Positions 34,190-46,380 of a DNA stretch of 64,000 nt are shown piece after piece. The translations under genes were made by a program, and so were the position numbers. Origin of the DNA: Oegoconia quadripuncta (taxonomy: Eukaryota; Arthropoda; Insecta; Lepidoptera; Autostichidae); the NCBI GenBank assembly GCA_949316235.1, contig OX438743.1, positions 31,589,242-31,653,241 of the forward strand. The letters run 5' to 3'. Numbering within the stretch: the first letter of the stretch is position 1; every line of letters starts with the position of its first letter. Below the pieces are notes generated by a model. The model saw only the letters and a program-made list of their open reading frames with translations, searched no databases and had not been told where the DNA came from.

Positions 34190-34760
34190 AATAACGGCTT
34201 TTTGGCGCGAACTCAGATGTTGCATTTTTGTTTTTATTTCTTATAATTTGTGCATTCTCCGTTTTGAAAATTAGTAATGGCAGAATATTGTTCAGCAAAA
34301 TTCAGTGAAGGTGTACAAGTGAAAGAAAGTGAAAATTAAAATGCGTAACGAAGTATTTGGATTCCCACAAGAAACCGCCAAAATCTTTTGTGAAGCATTC
34401 TGCCATTTTACTGGAGAATGACTGGACCCCGTGACTAGACTCTATAAACGCCAATTATACGATGAATTGAATTGACTTGTTTTGACTGAGACTGACTTCA
34501 GTCAACCTTTAGGCGGACGCCGACACCGATCGGTGTTCAAAATACTTTTATACCGACAACACTCGCGAACACCGATCGGTGTTAACGGACACCCGACTTT
34601 CAACTCTCAATTGTAATGATTATAGAGTTCCAATTCCTTTGGACTGTGTTTGAACTTGTTCTCTATCAACTGAAAACAATAACAAAAATAAGTTATGGCT
34701 GTATGGGCATTGATTCCTTTGCCTTCTCCGAGAGGTGAATGTGAATTAAAACAAAATAAA
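34190..34760 (+). repeat. Family E repeat, copy 2, interrupted
   Basis: It starts ctttttggcgcgaactc and follows the family order through ggcagaatattgttcagc, gtacaagtgaaag, caagaaaccgccaaaatc and cattctgccattttactg to gactgacttcagtcaa (34505). About 165 foreign bases follow (roughly 34506-34668). The 3' end then resumes (tcaactgaaaac, tttgccttctccgagagg, gaattaaaa). It lies just upstream of the zinc-finger gene start and may form part of its promoter region. Confidence 0.75.
34523..34583. promoter_or_regulatory. Pair of identical palindromes upstream of the zinc-finger gene
   Basis: ACACCGATCGGTGT lies at 34523-34536 and again, extended to AACACCGATCGGTGTT, at 34568-34583. The centres are 46 bp apart and 275-335 bp upstream of the start codon at 34858. 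Two perfect copies of a 14-bp palindrome look like paired sites for a dimeric DNA-binding protein. They lie inside the insertion that splits the family E copy. The protein that would bind is unknown. Confidence 0.5.
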
Positions 34761-34840
34761 ACAAAACAAACAAAATCTTGTAAAAATGCTCTAAATGAAT
34801 CTATAAAATTGAAAAAGGCCGAAAAGTATCTAAGAAATCA

Positions 34841-34846
34841 ATGTGA
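34841..34846 (+). promoter_or_regulatory. Start-stop mini-frame before the zinc-finger gene
   Basis: ATG is directly followed by TGA, 11 bases before the main start codon. If the transcript includes this part, such a minimal upstream frame usually lowers or regulates translation. The sequence gaattttacag ending at 34855 could instead be a splice acceptor, which would remove the mini-frame. Confidence 0.4.
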
Positions 34847-34857
34847 ATTTTACAGAA

Positions 34858-37800
34858 ATGGAAGGATTTTGTAGAGGTTGTCTCATTAAATATGACGACA
34901 ACACTGAGTTACTTCAATATACTGAGAAAAACAGAAGGTTATATGTGTATTCCACGGGTATACAGGTAATTTAATAATAACTACTTACATATTAACATTA
35001 TTATAAAATCATGGACTTCCGGTCAATGTCGTTAAGCAGGTGCAAGAAAAACTTGGTAAGTACCTAATTAAGCTTTTGTATCTTCGTCTCAAAAGTATTT
35101 TTTTGTCAAACCCCAATATTGTTTTAGAACAGTCCTCCGTTAATCGACCACCCCAACCAAAAAACTTTAGGCTGGGAATACATGTCACATTTTGTTTCCG
35201 TTGTCTGATCAGACTATCTGGTTGTATTTACTCGACATACAGTATTATTTTTGTATCGATATTAAAAGTATGTAATAGTAACCTTATGGAAGTAGGTAAA
35301 CTGAAAAAGTTTACGATATCTTGTATAGTTTTAGGTATAATCTCGAAGAAAAACAAAAATAAATTACTTACCTATTTTCTTTTCCTGTTCAAAGTTCATT
35401 GAAACCCATGTTTCTTCCAATATTTCTTTCTTTACAGGCGCCTTCCCAAGTCAAATCTTTGTCTGTAGTGATACTCTTCATTGCATGAGTCCCACAGGCA
35501 AATATGATTTTCTAAGGCTACAACTGTCTCATACTTTTTCGAACGTCATGGTTCCATTCAGTGTCAAGGCTAGAGTCAACTGGCAAGTCGGAGAGCAGAA
35601 TATGACATCTTTTTTGTCTCTGCCAGAAGTATACTGATTACACCTTCAGACAATCGGACCAGTAATAAAATCATAATCACTTGTTTTTGACTGTTCGTGC
35701 TGTTTCTGACTCTGTCTTCAGGATCAGATTATCAGATATGACTAAAGTTAAAGTTCATAGATAGTTGATGTGTGTGAATTTAGTGTATAGATAGAGTAAC
35801 ATACTTGTAGATCTGTTTTTAATAATATCACAATATCTCCCTTCTAATTTCAGGCGAAACGGAATGACACTTTTCCATTCCAAATATGCAAGGACTGTTA
35901 TATGAACATGATGATATCCTGTAAGTTCAAGAAACAGTGCCGGGCATCTGACAAGAGGTTCAAGAATTATTCAGCCATGAAGGCTGCTGGGGACAGTCTT
36001 GATTTCTGCACTTTCCTTAAGAATAATGATGATTCTTATATGTTCAGGTAGTTATATGTACATATATACCAATCAATGTATCTATTATATAACCACCTAA
36101 GTTTTTTGGTGTTTTATATTTGTGGCAAAAGATTTATTATTAATTTGATGTTTTTATTTAATTAGGTTTCTAAAGTCTTGAATGATGCTCTAACCCTTTC
36201 CTGTTCTGGCTATTGCCCTATTATTATCTTCCCTACTTCCCCATTGCCTTTGTATCATCCTTATTCCATGGGCTACTATTCTGTAGCCTTGTTTGCCCAC
36301 TTTCAGGATTCTGTATCTCGAAGTAAAAAAGGACCCTTATCTTATCCATCCGTCTATCAAGGCTCTTTTCGAACCTATTCCGGAGATTCCCAATTAGGCC
36401 GTTTGTATGTTTTATTTTTCTCAGTAACGGCTGGAGGTGACAAGTTAAAATTAATATAGAACAGTAAGGTCTCCTGTAAAAATTACAACTGTCTAGCATA
36501 ACACAATAATAAAAACTAAAAAGGAAATGATTTTTCAGTAAAAGACTATTTGGGCAAAAACAAATTATTTCTCAATGATAATGATATTCTGCGAATAGTG
36601 TTAATGGGATATGAAAACGATGAAATGAAAATCATTTAACGCAAATCATTTTGCACTTTAATATGAACGTCTTCTTTCACTGTCCGCAGTTAGGTTTTAC
36701 CCAGGGACGCCATGCGTCAGGTAGTCTGTCTAACTTGTGAGTGAACATCCTACGCTGCGTGAGTTATCCTGATTTCATGTGCCATTTAGCCTGATTCTGT
36801 ACTGGATGAGTTTTTTTACCGTAAGGAAAAAATAGTGCATATTAGGTAAGTGAAATAGAAGGTATTGGCATTGGTTGTTTAAATTTTTTATCAAACCTGT
36901 CATAGAATAAAGCGTCATTTCACAATAGCCTATTCAAAATAATTACATCATTAGATTAAATAAATAAAGAAAATTTGGAGAAAATATGAGTACCCAATAA
37001 ATTTCGCATGACGGGAACCCTAAGAATCACGCCAGTCGCATATCAAATAACGGCCGGCGCGTGCATTTTTGAAAAAAAAAAAAAGAATTTAAACTATCTA
37101 TGCCAATAACTTCTATTTCACTTACCTAATATACCCTATTTTTCCTTTCGGAAAAAAAACTCACCGGTATATTCTCTATTTTTCAGGCTGCCCATAATAA
37201 GTGGTAATAGTACTCCAGCAAATCAAAAGGCCAGAGATGACGATAATGGTAAATTTTACAATTTTTTTATGTAAATTAAAAATTTAGAAAACCCCCGAGG
37301 AAACAAGTGAGTGTATCATCTAGATAAACTAAATCTTCAAAACGGCTATGAACCGATCCCTGAGTTTAGTTATAAATGGGAAATCAACATATTAACATTA
37401 GCATCGCAATATATTTAGGAAAATTTAATGTACGTAAGATAGAACCTGCAATTCTTTAGAAAAAACAAAATAATGATATACATAACAACATATATGAAAA
37501 TTAACTTGCTGTTAATTTCAGTTGCTTACACAAAGTCACTAAGTCATTCAAGGGGACAATGTATATGCTCCTGTAATGTAATGAGGTTCCGGTGAACATT
37601 CACAATTTGCCTTTTAAATTGCCCTGCCAAAAATTAATGAACAAATAAACCTTTGAATGGAAACTATGTGCCAAAGATTATTATGAAATTTCTGACTATC
37701 TAGATGATAATAATGTATGGACATGAACCGCTCGGCGATATCCAATCTATTTTTTCTTTTTCTTTGTCGAATCATAAAATTGTATAAATACGTATTTAAA

Positions 37801-40800
37801 AAGAGCAAGCCCTGAGTTTCTTGCTTGTTCTTTTCTGGGGAATGAATTGTCTGCCTTGTGAATGAACTTTAATTGTTAAAAGCTAAATATCGTCGGGACG
37901 GTTTACTTTTTAAATAAATAAAAAAGGTCTAGACCATTTTGTGCACAGTACTTAAGTACTAAACGTAAGAAAGAATAAACAGGATAATGAATATATCTCT
38001 ATTCATCCAGAATCAACGTGCACAAGCATTCGCAATTTTATGACGGACATCTTACAAGTGGACGAGATGCCAGATACTGAGGCGCGTATTATCCGCGAGG
38101 TCATCGAAGAGGAGGCGGATGTACTTGACGATTCACTGGACTCCCATTGGCTGCAGGACGATGCGTCTATAGACACGGACTTCCGATTGGATCTTAGGTA
38201 ATTAATAATCATATTTCTATATCTGAACAACCAAGCTATAGATTGAAGGCACGGATCCTTATCTAAGAGGAAGTGAATGCTTGTACTGCTTGCTGTATTC
38301 TATTCTTTTTTGACTGTAGGTAAATGTATTTCACTATGCTCCTTTTCACCTGAAACAGGAATACCTAGTTCCATGCACCAGGTTACCTGGTGTAAGTTTT
38401 ATTTAAACATACCTGTGTAAGTTTTATTTGTGATTTAGTTTTGCTACTTAAGCATTTCAATAAAAATTATTATATTATTATTATTTAAAAGAGCTAAAGA
38501 TAGTTTGATTCAAATCAGATCCGTAAGGTGGGTTATACCTCAAGTTTCTACTGATCTCCCCACTGGTGACGTTCAAGGAGGAGGTTACGAAAGAGAAGGT
38601 GAACGTGCTCGACGACTTACTGGGTTCCCATTGCATCAGGCTGGAGTGAATCACATTCTTCCCAGTTGTATTAACACTAACTGGTATTCTTCAAATGGTG
38701 GTCTCAAAATGTACTCTTATATGTATATATTCTTTATTGCACCAAAACATTACATATAACAGAGTACAAACGATATGTCATGTACAAAGATGGACTTATC
38801 TCTCTATAAGAGATCTCTTCCAGCAAACTGATCATTGACATAGGAAGAAGAAAAATTCTTTATTGTACCCAACTTAAAAAATATATAATTTAAACAGGTG
38901 TACAAAGGTGGTCTTATTACTTGTAGCGATCTCTTCCAGATAATCATAGGAAACGGACTAAATTTGGGGTTTAGCAGCAAATTGTTGGCAAAAGAAAACA
39001 AGAGTACAACAAATAATAAAAAATAACCAAATAATAAACTTACATTAAATATAGGTAATACATATAAATACACTTTTACATGATCAACTTGTTCGGATGC
39101 TACTAGTATTGGCTAGTAGTTTCTATTAAAGCATGAAATTGTATTGAAAATCTTAGTTGTAATTTTTTTTGAGTACGAGTTTAATTGACGCCTATAACCA
39201 TAGAGGAACTAGTTAATCTGTGCTCTTAGGATGTGCGTTGCGTTGAACAAGTCCTGCGTCAATGCGCGTGATTTACGCCCCATTTTGAGTGTTATGTGCT
39301 TAGTATTACGAGTCAATATTCATTATACGTCGACGTCTGCCGCGCGTGTCTGGCTCGGATGGAGGGTGCAAATGACTCTATATCTTATACAATGTCCAAA
39401 AGTCTCACAATTGGTCGTCCGCCACGAGAACTCATCGCGGGACCCCGCTTAACGTAGCGTAAGGCTGTAGCGTTTAATTATTGGTATCCAAAAAAAACAA
39501 CTAAAAATGTGTTTTAACAAACGACTTGTAAAGGCGATGTAGCGTCAAAATATGTTCAACATTTGTCAATATAGTTGTAGTATTAAATGCTGAAGTATGA
39601 CTAACATAGAGTTTATATTATTGCAGCTTCAGTCCATTCTCAACACCTCGAACTGTAAATAACGAACGATGCTATACACCACAAAAGCTCAGTGAATCTG
39701 CACAGCCAACAATGATACATGATGATGATAAACCCTACGAATTAAATACAATGCTTGATGAAAACTCACCACATTTAAACAGTACACCTCCCTCTGTAAA
39801 CAACCTCAGGGAAACGCCTGTGGAAATAGATGAGACTGAAATTGATAAATGTATTATAGATAATATAGAAGAAGTAGAAGAAATAGATAATGCTCAAAGC
39901 AACGATCCATTGTGTACTGTCATACAACAGAGTGAAAATAGCGCAGAATGTCCTATCGATAAAAACTTAGAAAGAGCAATTAATAATGAAAATAAAACAG
40001 AATATTCATTGGATGAATTACTTCTTACTCCAGGTAAGACCATGACACCTATTTTATATAGTTGCAACAATTAAGATTTAAAGTGTTACATTTGCATGCG
40101 TGCATTTAATAAAATAAAACAAACCAATTTATTATATTTCTAATTAAGTATACCTATCATAATTATTGGTATTGTGCAGACGTAGGTATGTATATTAGAT
40201 ATTTTGCTATATCGTCAAAAATAACGAAACATCAACATTAATGGCGATTATATATCACTGCAAATTGTATGTGTAAGTGTTAATTGAAAGCGTAACGACA
40301 GAGAAGGATGAAAAGATGTCTGACTTACAAATAGGGTTTAGAAGAGGAATGGGATGTATAAATAAATAAATAAATAATTTCCTTGCGATGTCTAGCCGAA
40401 AAATTCTTGGCAAAAGACTAAAAAGTCTATTGCGCTTTCGTGGATTTGGAAAAGACTTATGACATAATGATGAGGAATGAATTATGGTCAGCATTGTCTG
40501 TCTATGTAAGGGTACAGCTAGACAGGTGCTGCACCTTGAAACGGCACTAAAATCACAAGATTCCAATGCTTGTGTTAGAATTAATGGGGCGTATACTAAA
40601 TGGTTTAACAGCAGGTGTTAGGCAGGATTGTGTTGCGTGCGTCCCCTTGGCTGTTTAATCTATTCATGGACAATTGTCTCCAAGTAGTCAAAGAGTATGA
40701 ATGTGGATTGATAATGAATGGCTCACTCGTCAATTGTCTCTATGACGATGATCAATAAATCCTTGCGTCGTTGCAAGAGGAGTTACAAGAGGTGGTGAAT

Positions 40801-43800
40801 GAAGTACTGCATCCCTTTATGAGGAGCCAGAATGTGTCCAAAATCGTCTGGATGTTCATGACGGGGTTCTGGTTCCAACACCGATTTACGGGAGTGGATG
40901 CTGGGATGGTAGAAGAAGAATTAAAGTAGAATTAATGCATTGGAAATGAGATCATTGAGAAGTATAAGTGGGGTGACTTAGAAAGATTGAATCAGAAATA
41001 GTGTAATTAGGGAGTTAAGCACTGTGAAACAAGACGTAGTGACAAAGATTGCAAAAGGTATGTTGAGATGGTTTGGACATGTGGAAAGAGATATACGAAG
41101 CGAATGTGGATGGTAGTGTTGGTAGGGGAAGACCACGGCGAACGTACCATGATCAAATCGGGGACGTCTTAAAGAAAAGCCAAGTCTCTGCCTACCCCTA
41201 CGGGAAACAGGCGTAACTGGGCGAAGCGTAGGTGTCACTCACACCTATATGCAGGTAATTTTTTTAGCAATTTTTATACTGCTATAACTCCCACTTGCTT
41301 CGTACTTAGATACCGATATGTAAGGACATCAATCAAGTGAGCATAATAATATCTAATCGAATCTTTCCATAACTTTCATTTCAGAGTACACTGGTACTCG
41401 GTGCGCAACAGGAGCATCCACACCAACCATAACAAATATTTTATTTGGAACTAAACAAGACTTAAATGATGACAATAGCAATTCTGCACACGTAGTCGGT
41501 CAATGCATTGAAAAGTTTGAAGATGTTCAAGGTGATATGGACATTTTAGACAAATTATTTTACACTGAAACTGAGAAGCTTATCATTAGTAAAGATTTTT
41601 TATCACCGAAAGAAAATGAATGTTGTATTGTTACTAATAATAAAGAAATGATTGAACCAAATACAGACAATGTGCCCACAAAATCTGAACCCATTAATAC
41701 AATATACGACTTAACAGATTGCTTCTGTAAACTGTGTAAAAAGAAATTTAAAAATTCCAAAGGTTTGAAAGTACATTTTCATAAAGTTCATGACATTAAA
41801 CTAGAGCCTGACAAAAAACAACGCGATAATAAAGTAAGAATATGCAACTACTGTGCTCAAGAAATCGTCGGTTACATAAATTTAAAGAAACACATTAAAA
41901 GTCACATGGTAAGTTTGTTTTACTGTAAGTAAAACCTAAAATAAGTATGTATAATAATGACATGAACAGTTATTCACTTTCGGGAAAACTCCTTGTCGAT
42001 AGTGATAATATTTTGCGTAATATTAACGTTAAATTTGGTTTATATCAATAGTATTAGTCGACATCCACCTTTCCCATCGACCACGTGGTCGATAAACCTT
42101 TCCCTTTCCCAAATCGTACCACTACACAATACAGGACTGGGTTGTCAACATTTCGCGTCCAGCCACTTGGTCGCTTTTCCGACATTTAGCAGAGCGGTGA
42201 CCTATACTGCGCTATCCTTCTTGCGATTCTGCGGGCTATGTAGTGATGACACGTGCAGGTGCGCCGCCATCTTCGCATAGTTTCTGTGTTCCCGGTACTT
42301 TCAAAACTTGAATACTAGGTTGATCTATGGGCGGGAATATTCGTCAGATTATGTTTCCGATTTTCTGATCGTTTTCACTCGATACGCGTCCGATTCCTCC
42401 GTCAGACTTTTTCTGAACCCAGTCGTTCTTAAGCTATTATCCCGATTGCTTGCACGCGGAACAGAAAGAAAAAATGGATAAAGAATTACTGTTACTTATT
42501 GCTAAAAAAAAAAAATTGCTCGTGTTGACGTGAAAAAAGAAAAAAACGGTAATAAAAGTGACTACGTGCGTGGCGTGCGTGTGATTAAACTCGAGGAACT
42601 TTCATAGCCATGCTTGATGGAAATCGATTAAGCCGTTTTGAAGATATTTAAATATTAACACAGTTGGTTTGGGCTATCTGGATGATATTATAATCTCTTG
42701 TCGGGTGTTTTCTAAATTTTCAATTTATAGTTATAGTTCGAAAAAGGAGCTAGGTCCTGCGAATAAGGCATGTGCTGTAACATATTGAAGCCCAGCCTTT
42801 TGGATAACAGCGTCTGCAAACCAGAGCTGGTGTAGTGACGTGATAAATGATTTGATTGATAGAAAAAGCGAATGAAAATTCGCAATTTTCCTAGCCGCTA
42901 ACCATTTATGTCTTCGCGTCACTTGTCAATGAATGAGGCGTAATATGGTCCAATAAATTGCTAGACTGTAAATAATTGATCATAATGATTCCATCCGCAT
43001 CCCAGAAGACATCTTGCTCAATTTTTTAACTGATCCCATTGTCAACAAACTAATTCGCAAAGCTTCTGGTGGCCGTATTTATAAATCGATCTTGAGACTG
43101 CGATCGCGTTTCAGTCTCAATACTATTTTTTTTATATTGTTTTAATATGCGCAGCAGATTCGCAAGCGTCAACTTATGCTCTATTTTACACTAGCACTGC
43201 AAGCGGATTGTTTTGAAATATCTAGCAAGATATTATATGAATTCATAGGAAACAATATTTGAGTAGACAATTCTTTCTTTCTTTTTTAGACACGTGCTGT
43301 AAATGCGTTAACTAATCATGTATGCAAATATTGTCTACAAAAATTTGATAACAAATGGAATCTGAAACAGCATATGATAACACACAGGGAGTTCGAAGTT
43401 AAGCCGAAGAATAAAGTGAGTATTTGACAGCAAGATTTAATGCCATATAAATAGATTGAGCGTCGGTGACTCAGCGGTTAAGACGCGGTCTCCCAATTTG
43501 GGAGGTCCGGGTTCGATTCCCAGGCAGGCCATGCACCAATAAGTTTTTTAATTTAATTTTATTACTTATGTGCATTTATCCGACTGCTCTTAAACTGTAA
43601 AAGAAAACATCGTGAGGAAACCTGCAAAAAATAAAAAATTCTAAGGCATGTGAAGTCCCCAAACCGCATTGGGCCAGCGTGGTGGACTATAGCCCATACT
43701 CTCCCTCATTTATACGAGGAAAGGGATTATCTTTTCTTCTAAATATAATTTGAAACCATCACAATTATATTTGATGCAAAAGCTAGGACGATCTGAAGGC

Positions 43801-46230
43801 GTCATTCCTAACGTGTCCGCTTAATGTGAGTTTTATTTCATTATGCATGCATCTCACATGCGAAATGTTTCGTAAGAACTCCGATATCTCGAGTGAAAAG
43901 TCATTATCGATCCATATCCATATTTGACGTCCGATTGGTGTTGTGCCCTGTCAGCGAAACCAACGGTTGTGTCAGCGAAACAAAAGGCAGTCACACAGTG
44001 GTGGTCAAGAGAAGCGACAATTCCACAGGGCAGTCCGGCGCCGGCTCGTTGGTCCAATGACATCGTACAGTGCTGGGATCTCACTGGATGCGACTGGCAG
44101 AGGACCGTGAGATTTGGCGTAATGGAGAAGAGGCCTATACCCAGCAGTGGATGTAGGCTGATATTGATTGACACTAAGCAAAATAATAATAGTGAAAACG
44201 CGCTAAAGAGGGAAAATATGCTCCTCACGGCCTGTCGTGGCTACAGCAAGGCTATATCAAACGTCTTATTTGCTTGTTTTCATTACAATGCTTTACCGGA
44301 ATCCGGTAGAGTTGGTGCAATGTTATATATGACATATTATTTTAAAGCTCGAATGCTCACGTAAACTTCATTATCGCTTTCCAGAAGTATGTGTGCAACA
44401 TCTGCGGAATGTGCAGCACGACTTCTGGTAATCTGGGTGTGCATATTCGACGGCACACCAAGAATTATCTAAATAAATGCGAATTGTGCGACCAAGGGTT
44501 TTATAGGAAGAATGACCTGACTTTACATATGAGGTAAATATTTAGTTTTGTCTCATTTATTAAAGTGACTAATTCACATTACATTCACAGAGTTAATATA
44601 TAAAATTATGATGATAAAAAATGAGATAAAATTTAAATGATATAAGATACCACACGCGTCGAGACTTGACACCTTCTCACTCTCCCAAAGTCGTCTTCAC
44701 TCTCGTCGAAGGTCAGGGCTGCGGCTGAGGCATCCCAATCCCTGCTACTAATATTATAAATGCGAAAGTTTGGATGTTTGTTGGTTGCTCAATCACAGCA
44801 AAACGGATGAACGGATTTGGATGAAATTTGGAATATAGGTAGAATATGCCCTGGATTAAGACAAAGGATATTTTTTATCCCGATAAAGAGAGTAGTTTCC
44901 GCGGGATAAAAAAATGAAACATATCCGCGATAAAGCTAAGCGAATCCGCGGGCAGAAAGCTAGTAATAAATAATTGCCTATTGAAATCTATAAATTTTGA
45001 AAAAATAAATGTATGTAGGTAAGTATACCTATATGTACAGATTTATTGTCTGTTATTCGCTCCAGAAAATATTTTCGCTACTATACTGGCCTTGAGTGAG
45101 ACACTTTTTATCACGATCTCACGTAGTAGTAGAAGTGAGATATCGCCAAAGTGTGATAAAGTCACACTTTGGCGATATCCTCGTTTCTAAGGATATCAAT
45201 TGATGTTATACCCTGTTTCAGAATGCATACCGGCGATAAACGATTTGAATGTCAAGTCTGTATGAAAAGGTTTTACCGAAGAGATATGCTCAGTAGACAT
45301 TTGAAGATACACACAGGTATGTACGCTCGTTGGAGTCATGCAAAATACATAGTAGAGACAGGTCCACTTTACACATTGCTAAAATGATTCATTTATGTAT
45401 GTCACTGTTAACCACTTTCACCGAAGCAGGAAATCTTTGCTTTCACCTGAACACCTACAATCTGGAGATACGTATCATTTTCAAACCCTTGAAATGATTG
45501 AAAATATTATCTCTTCCAAAAATGTTAAAACATTTCAAATGGCATCATTTACTCCATTTTGTTAATCACACTCTCTTAACAGTGGGCATTTTAATTTTGT
45601 GTTTCTTTTTCAGATGAAAGACCTTTCCAATGTGAACATTGTAACTCAAGGTTTATTCGACAATTAGAGTTAATAGCACATTTGCGAAAATCTCAAAGGT
45701 GCTTGAAAATTCGTATCGGCAAAACTGAGCCGGGGCAATTTTGCTGTCATAACGAAGACCAGAATACTAATGAACATAGTAATAATGGCACAGACCAATG
45801 TGAAAGTGACGAAGATGAGTTTGTGATTGTAGACGATGAAAATGAAATGATAATAGTGGATGATGAAAGTGTAATATCTAATTCTCTAGCCGAAACGTAC
45901 CAAAGTAATAACGAAGACCATAGCAATAACGACAATGATCCTAGCAAAGAGGACAAAGGCCGTAGTAAAAAGGACAAAGACGGTAGCAAAACGAACACAA
46001 TCCGTAGCAGAATAGTCAAAGATCATACTAATATAGGCAAACATGCTAAGAAACAAGTAATAATAGACGATGACTATAACATATCAATATCTGATTTACC
46101 ATTCAAGGAAGGCCAAGTTAATAAGAATGAAAGTTCTTCGTTTTTGCCAGGAGGAATACCAGAAGATCGGGAAACGTCTAAAATACCTAAAAAATTGTTT
46201 GTTCTGTCTTTACCTGACATCAGTCAATGA
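34858..46230 (+). CDS. ZAD-C2H2 zinc-finger protein, 822 aa, ten exons
   Basis: Exons are 34858-34965, 35854-36047, 37187-37248, 38011-38197, 39627-40033, 41385-41908, 43290-43415, 44385-44533, 45222-45316 and 45614-46230. All introns are GT-AG and every junction keeps frame. An N-terminal ZAD domain uses C5, C8, C48 and C51 (CRGC and ICKDC, then FKKQC). An acidic linker covers residues about 130-430. C2H2 fingers follow near 434-455, 473-493, 506-526, 540-560, 568-588, 596-616 and a degenerate one at 624-647 whose last ligand is Cys. HTGDKRF and HTDERPF linkers join the last three. The C-terminus is acidic and rich in Ser/Asn/Asp/Lys. ZAD domains dimerise, and these proteins are insect nuclear DNA-binding regulators or chromatin organisers; no one-to-one fly counterpart can be named here. 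The start has a good context (gaaATGG). The introns are full of transposable elements. Confidence 0.93.
36802..37167. mobile_element. MITE M in intron 2 of the zinc-finger gene
   Basis: Inverted ends of about 65 bp: CTGGATGAG at the left and the reverse of CCGGTGAG at the right, then ttttaccgtaaggaaaaaatag and gtaagtgaaatagaag on both arms. It is flanked by TA on each side, fitting a TA-target family such as Tc1/mariner. The right end stops 19 bases before exon 3, so the branch point of this intron lies within the element. Confidence 0.8.
38728..38950 (-). mobile_element. Two family G LINE tails in intron 4
   Basis: The first (38728-38825) reads ttctttattgcaccaaaac to gacttatctctctataagagatctcttccagc. 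The second (38862-38950) repeats the pattern in more decayed form. Both lie antisense to the gene. Confidence 0.65.
40430..41225 (+). mobile_element. Decayed LINE reverse transcriptase in intron 5
   Basis: Broken frames encode [11 protein letters not shown] (fingers motif), AGVRQDCV (motif B region), a ruined YADD site (YDDDQ), [11 protein letters not shown], then VGRGRPRRT and the end [10 protein letters not shown] large part between the palm and the C-terminus is deleted. Stops and frameshifts are many. It is in sense orientation within the zinc-finger gene. Confidence 0.8.
42076..42093. promoter_or_regulatory. 18-bp palindrome centred on CACGTG
   Basis: ATCGACCACGTGGTCGAT is a perfect palindrome with the core CCACGTGG in intron 6. 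This core is a strong site for class B bHLH-zipper factors (USF, Max type). About 170 bases on (near 42267) lies gcgccgccatcttcg, a YY1-like motif, within a locally GC-richer part of the intron. An inner promoter or enhancer is possible. Confidence 0.5.
43464..43725 (+). mobile_element. SINE C in intron 7
   Basis: The head carries gactcagcggttaagacg and gggttcgattccc (intact B box). The body shows ccgactgctcttaaac, aaaacatcgtgaggaaacc and gcattgggccagcgtggtggac. The end is cut before the ATG-repeat tail. Confidence 0.88.
43923..43978 (+). mobile_element. SINE B head fragment in intron 7
   Basis: It reads gacgtccgattggtgttgtg, ccctgtcagcgaaaccaacggttg, then a repeated tgtcagcgaaac. Only the head survives, with a short inner duplication. 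Confidence 0.65.
44030..44170 (+). mobile_element. RTE-like LINE C-terminal remnant in intron 7
   Basis: The plus strand encodes [12 protein letters not shown], then [16 protein letters not shown] and a tail with cccagcagtggatgtaggctgat. It is the same class as the pieces at 640 and 54430. Confidence 0.65.
44747..44965 (+). mobile_element. Helitron-like LEP1-type element in intron 8
   Basis: It starts ctaatattataaatgcgaaagtttggatgtttg. It runs through aacggatgaacggatttgg, ttttttatcccgataaag and ttccgcgggataaaa, and ends gcgggcagaaagctagta. Compare 18928-19160. No coding sequence. Confidence 0.75.
45092..45204. promoter_or_regulatory. Competing hairpins before the exon 9 acceptor
   Basis: The arms GATATCGCCAAAGTGTGA (45139-45156) and its exact reverse (45162-45179) form an 18-bp stem with a 5-base loop. 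The 3' arm end (gatatcct) can instead pair with aggatatc ending near 45204. A further stem uses atctcac and gtgagat around 45114-45140. All this lies 18-130 bases before the exon 9 start at 45222. It may be a fold-back insertion; an effect on splicing is inference. Confidence 0.6.
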
Positions 46231-46380
46231 ATGTTGTAGATATACAGTTAAATGTGCCATTCCATTTAATGCCTAGGCGGGTCGTGATGCATGGCAGACA
46301 ATCCCTGTATTATTGGAAACGGCTGGCCAATGACCTCGGTAGTAGCCAAATGGCCAAAAACCGAAAGCTCACACATTCCA

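Noticed and set aside
36178..36459. 93-codon frame in intron 2
   Set aside because: It has no domain, and exon 2 joins exon 3 in frame without it.
39231..39452. 73-codon frame in intron 4
   Set aside because: It shows no domain and no flanking splice sites that fit the gene.
43924..44364. 146-codon frame on the plus strand
   Set aside because: It strings together a SINE B head, a LINE remnant and intron sequence within intron 7.
45747..46019. Leucine/serine-rich frame on the minus strand
   Set aside because: It is the antisense of the acidic, Ser/Asn-rich C-terminus of the zinc-finger protein.
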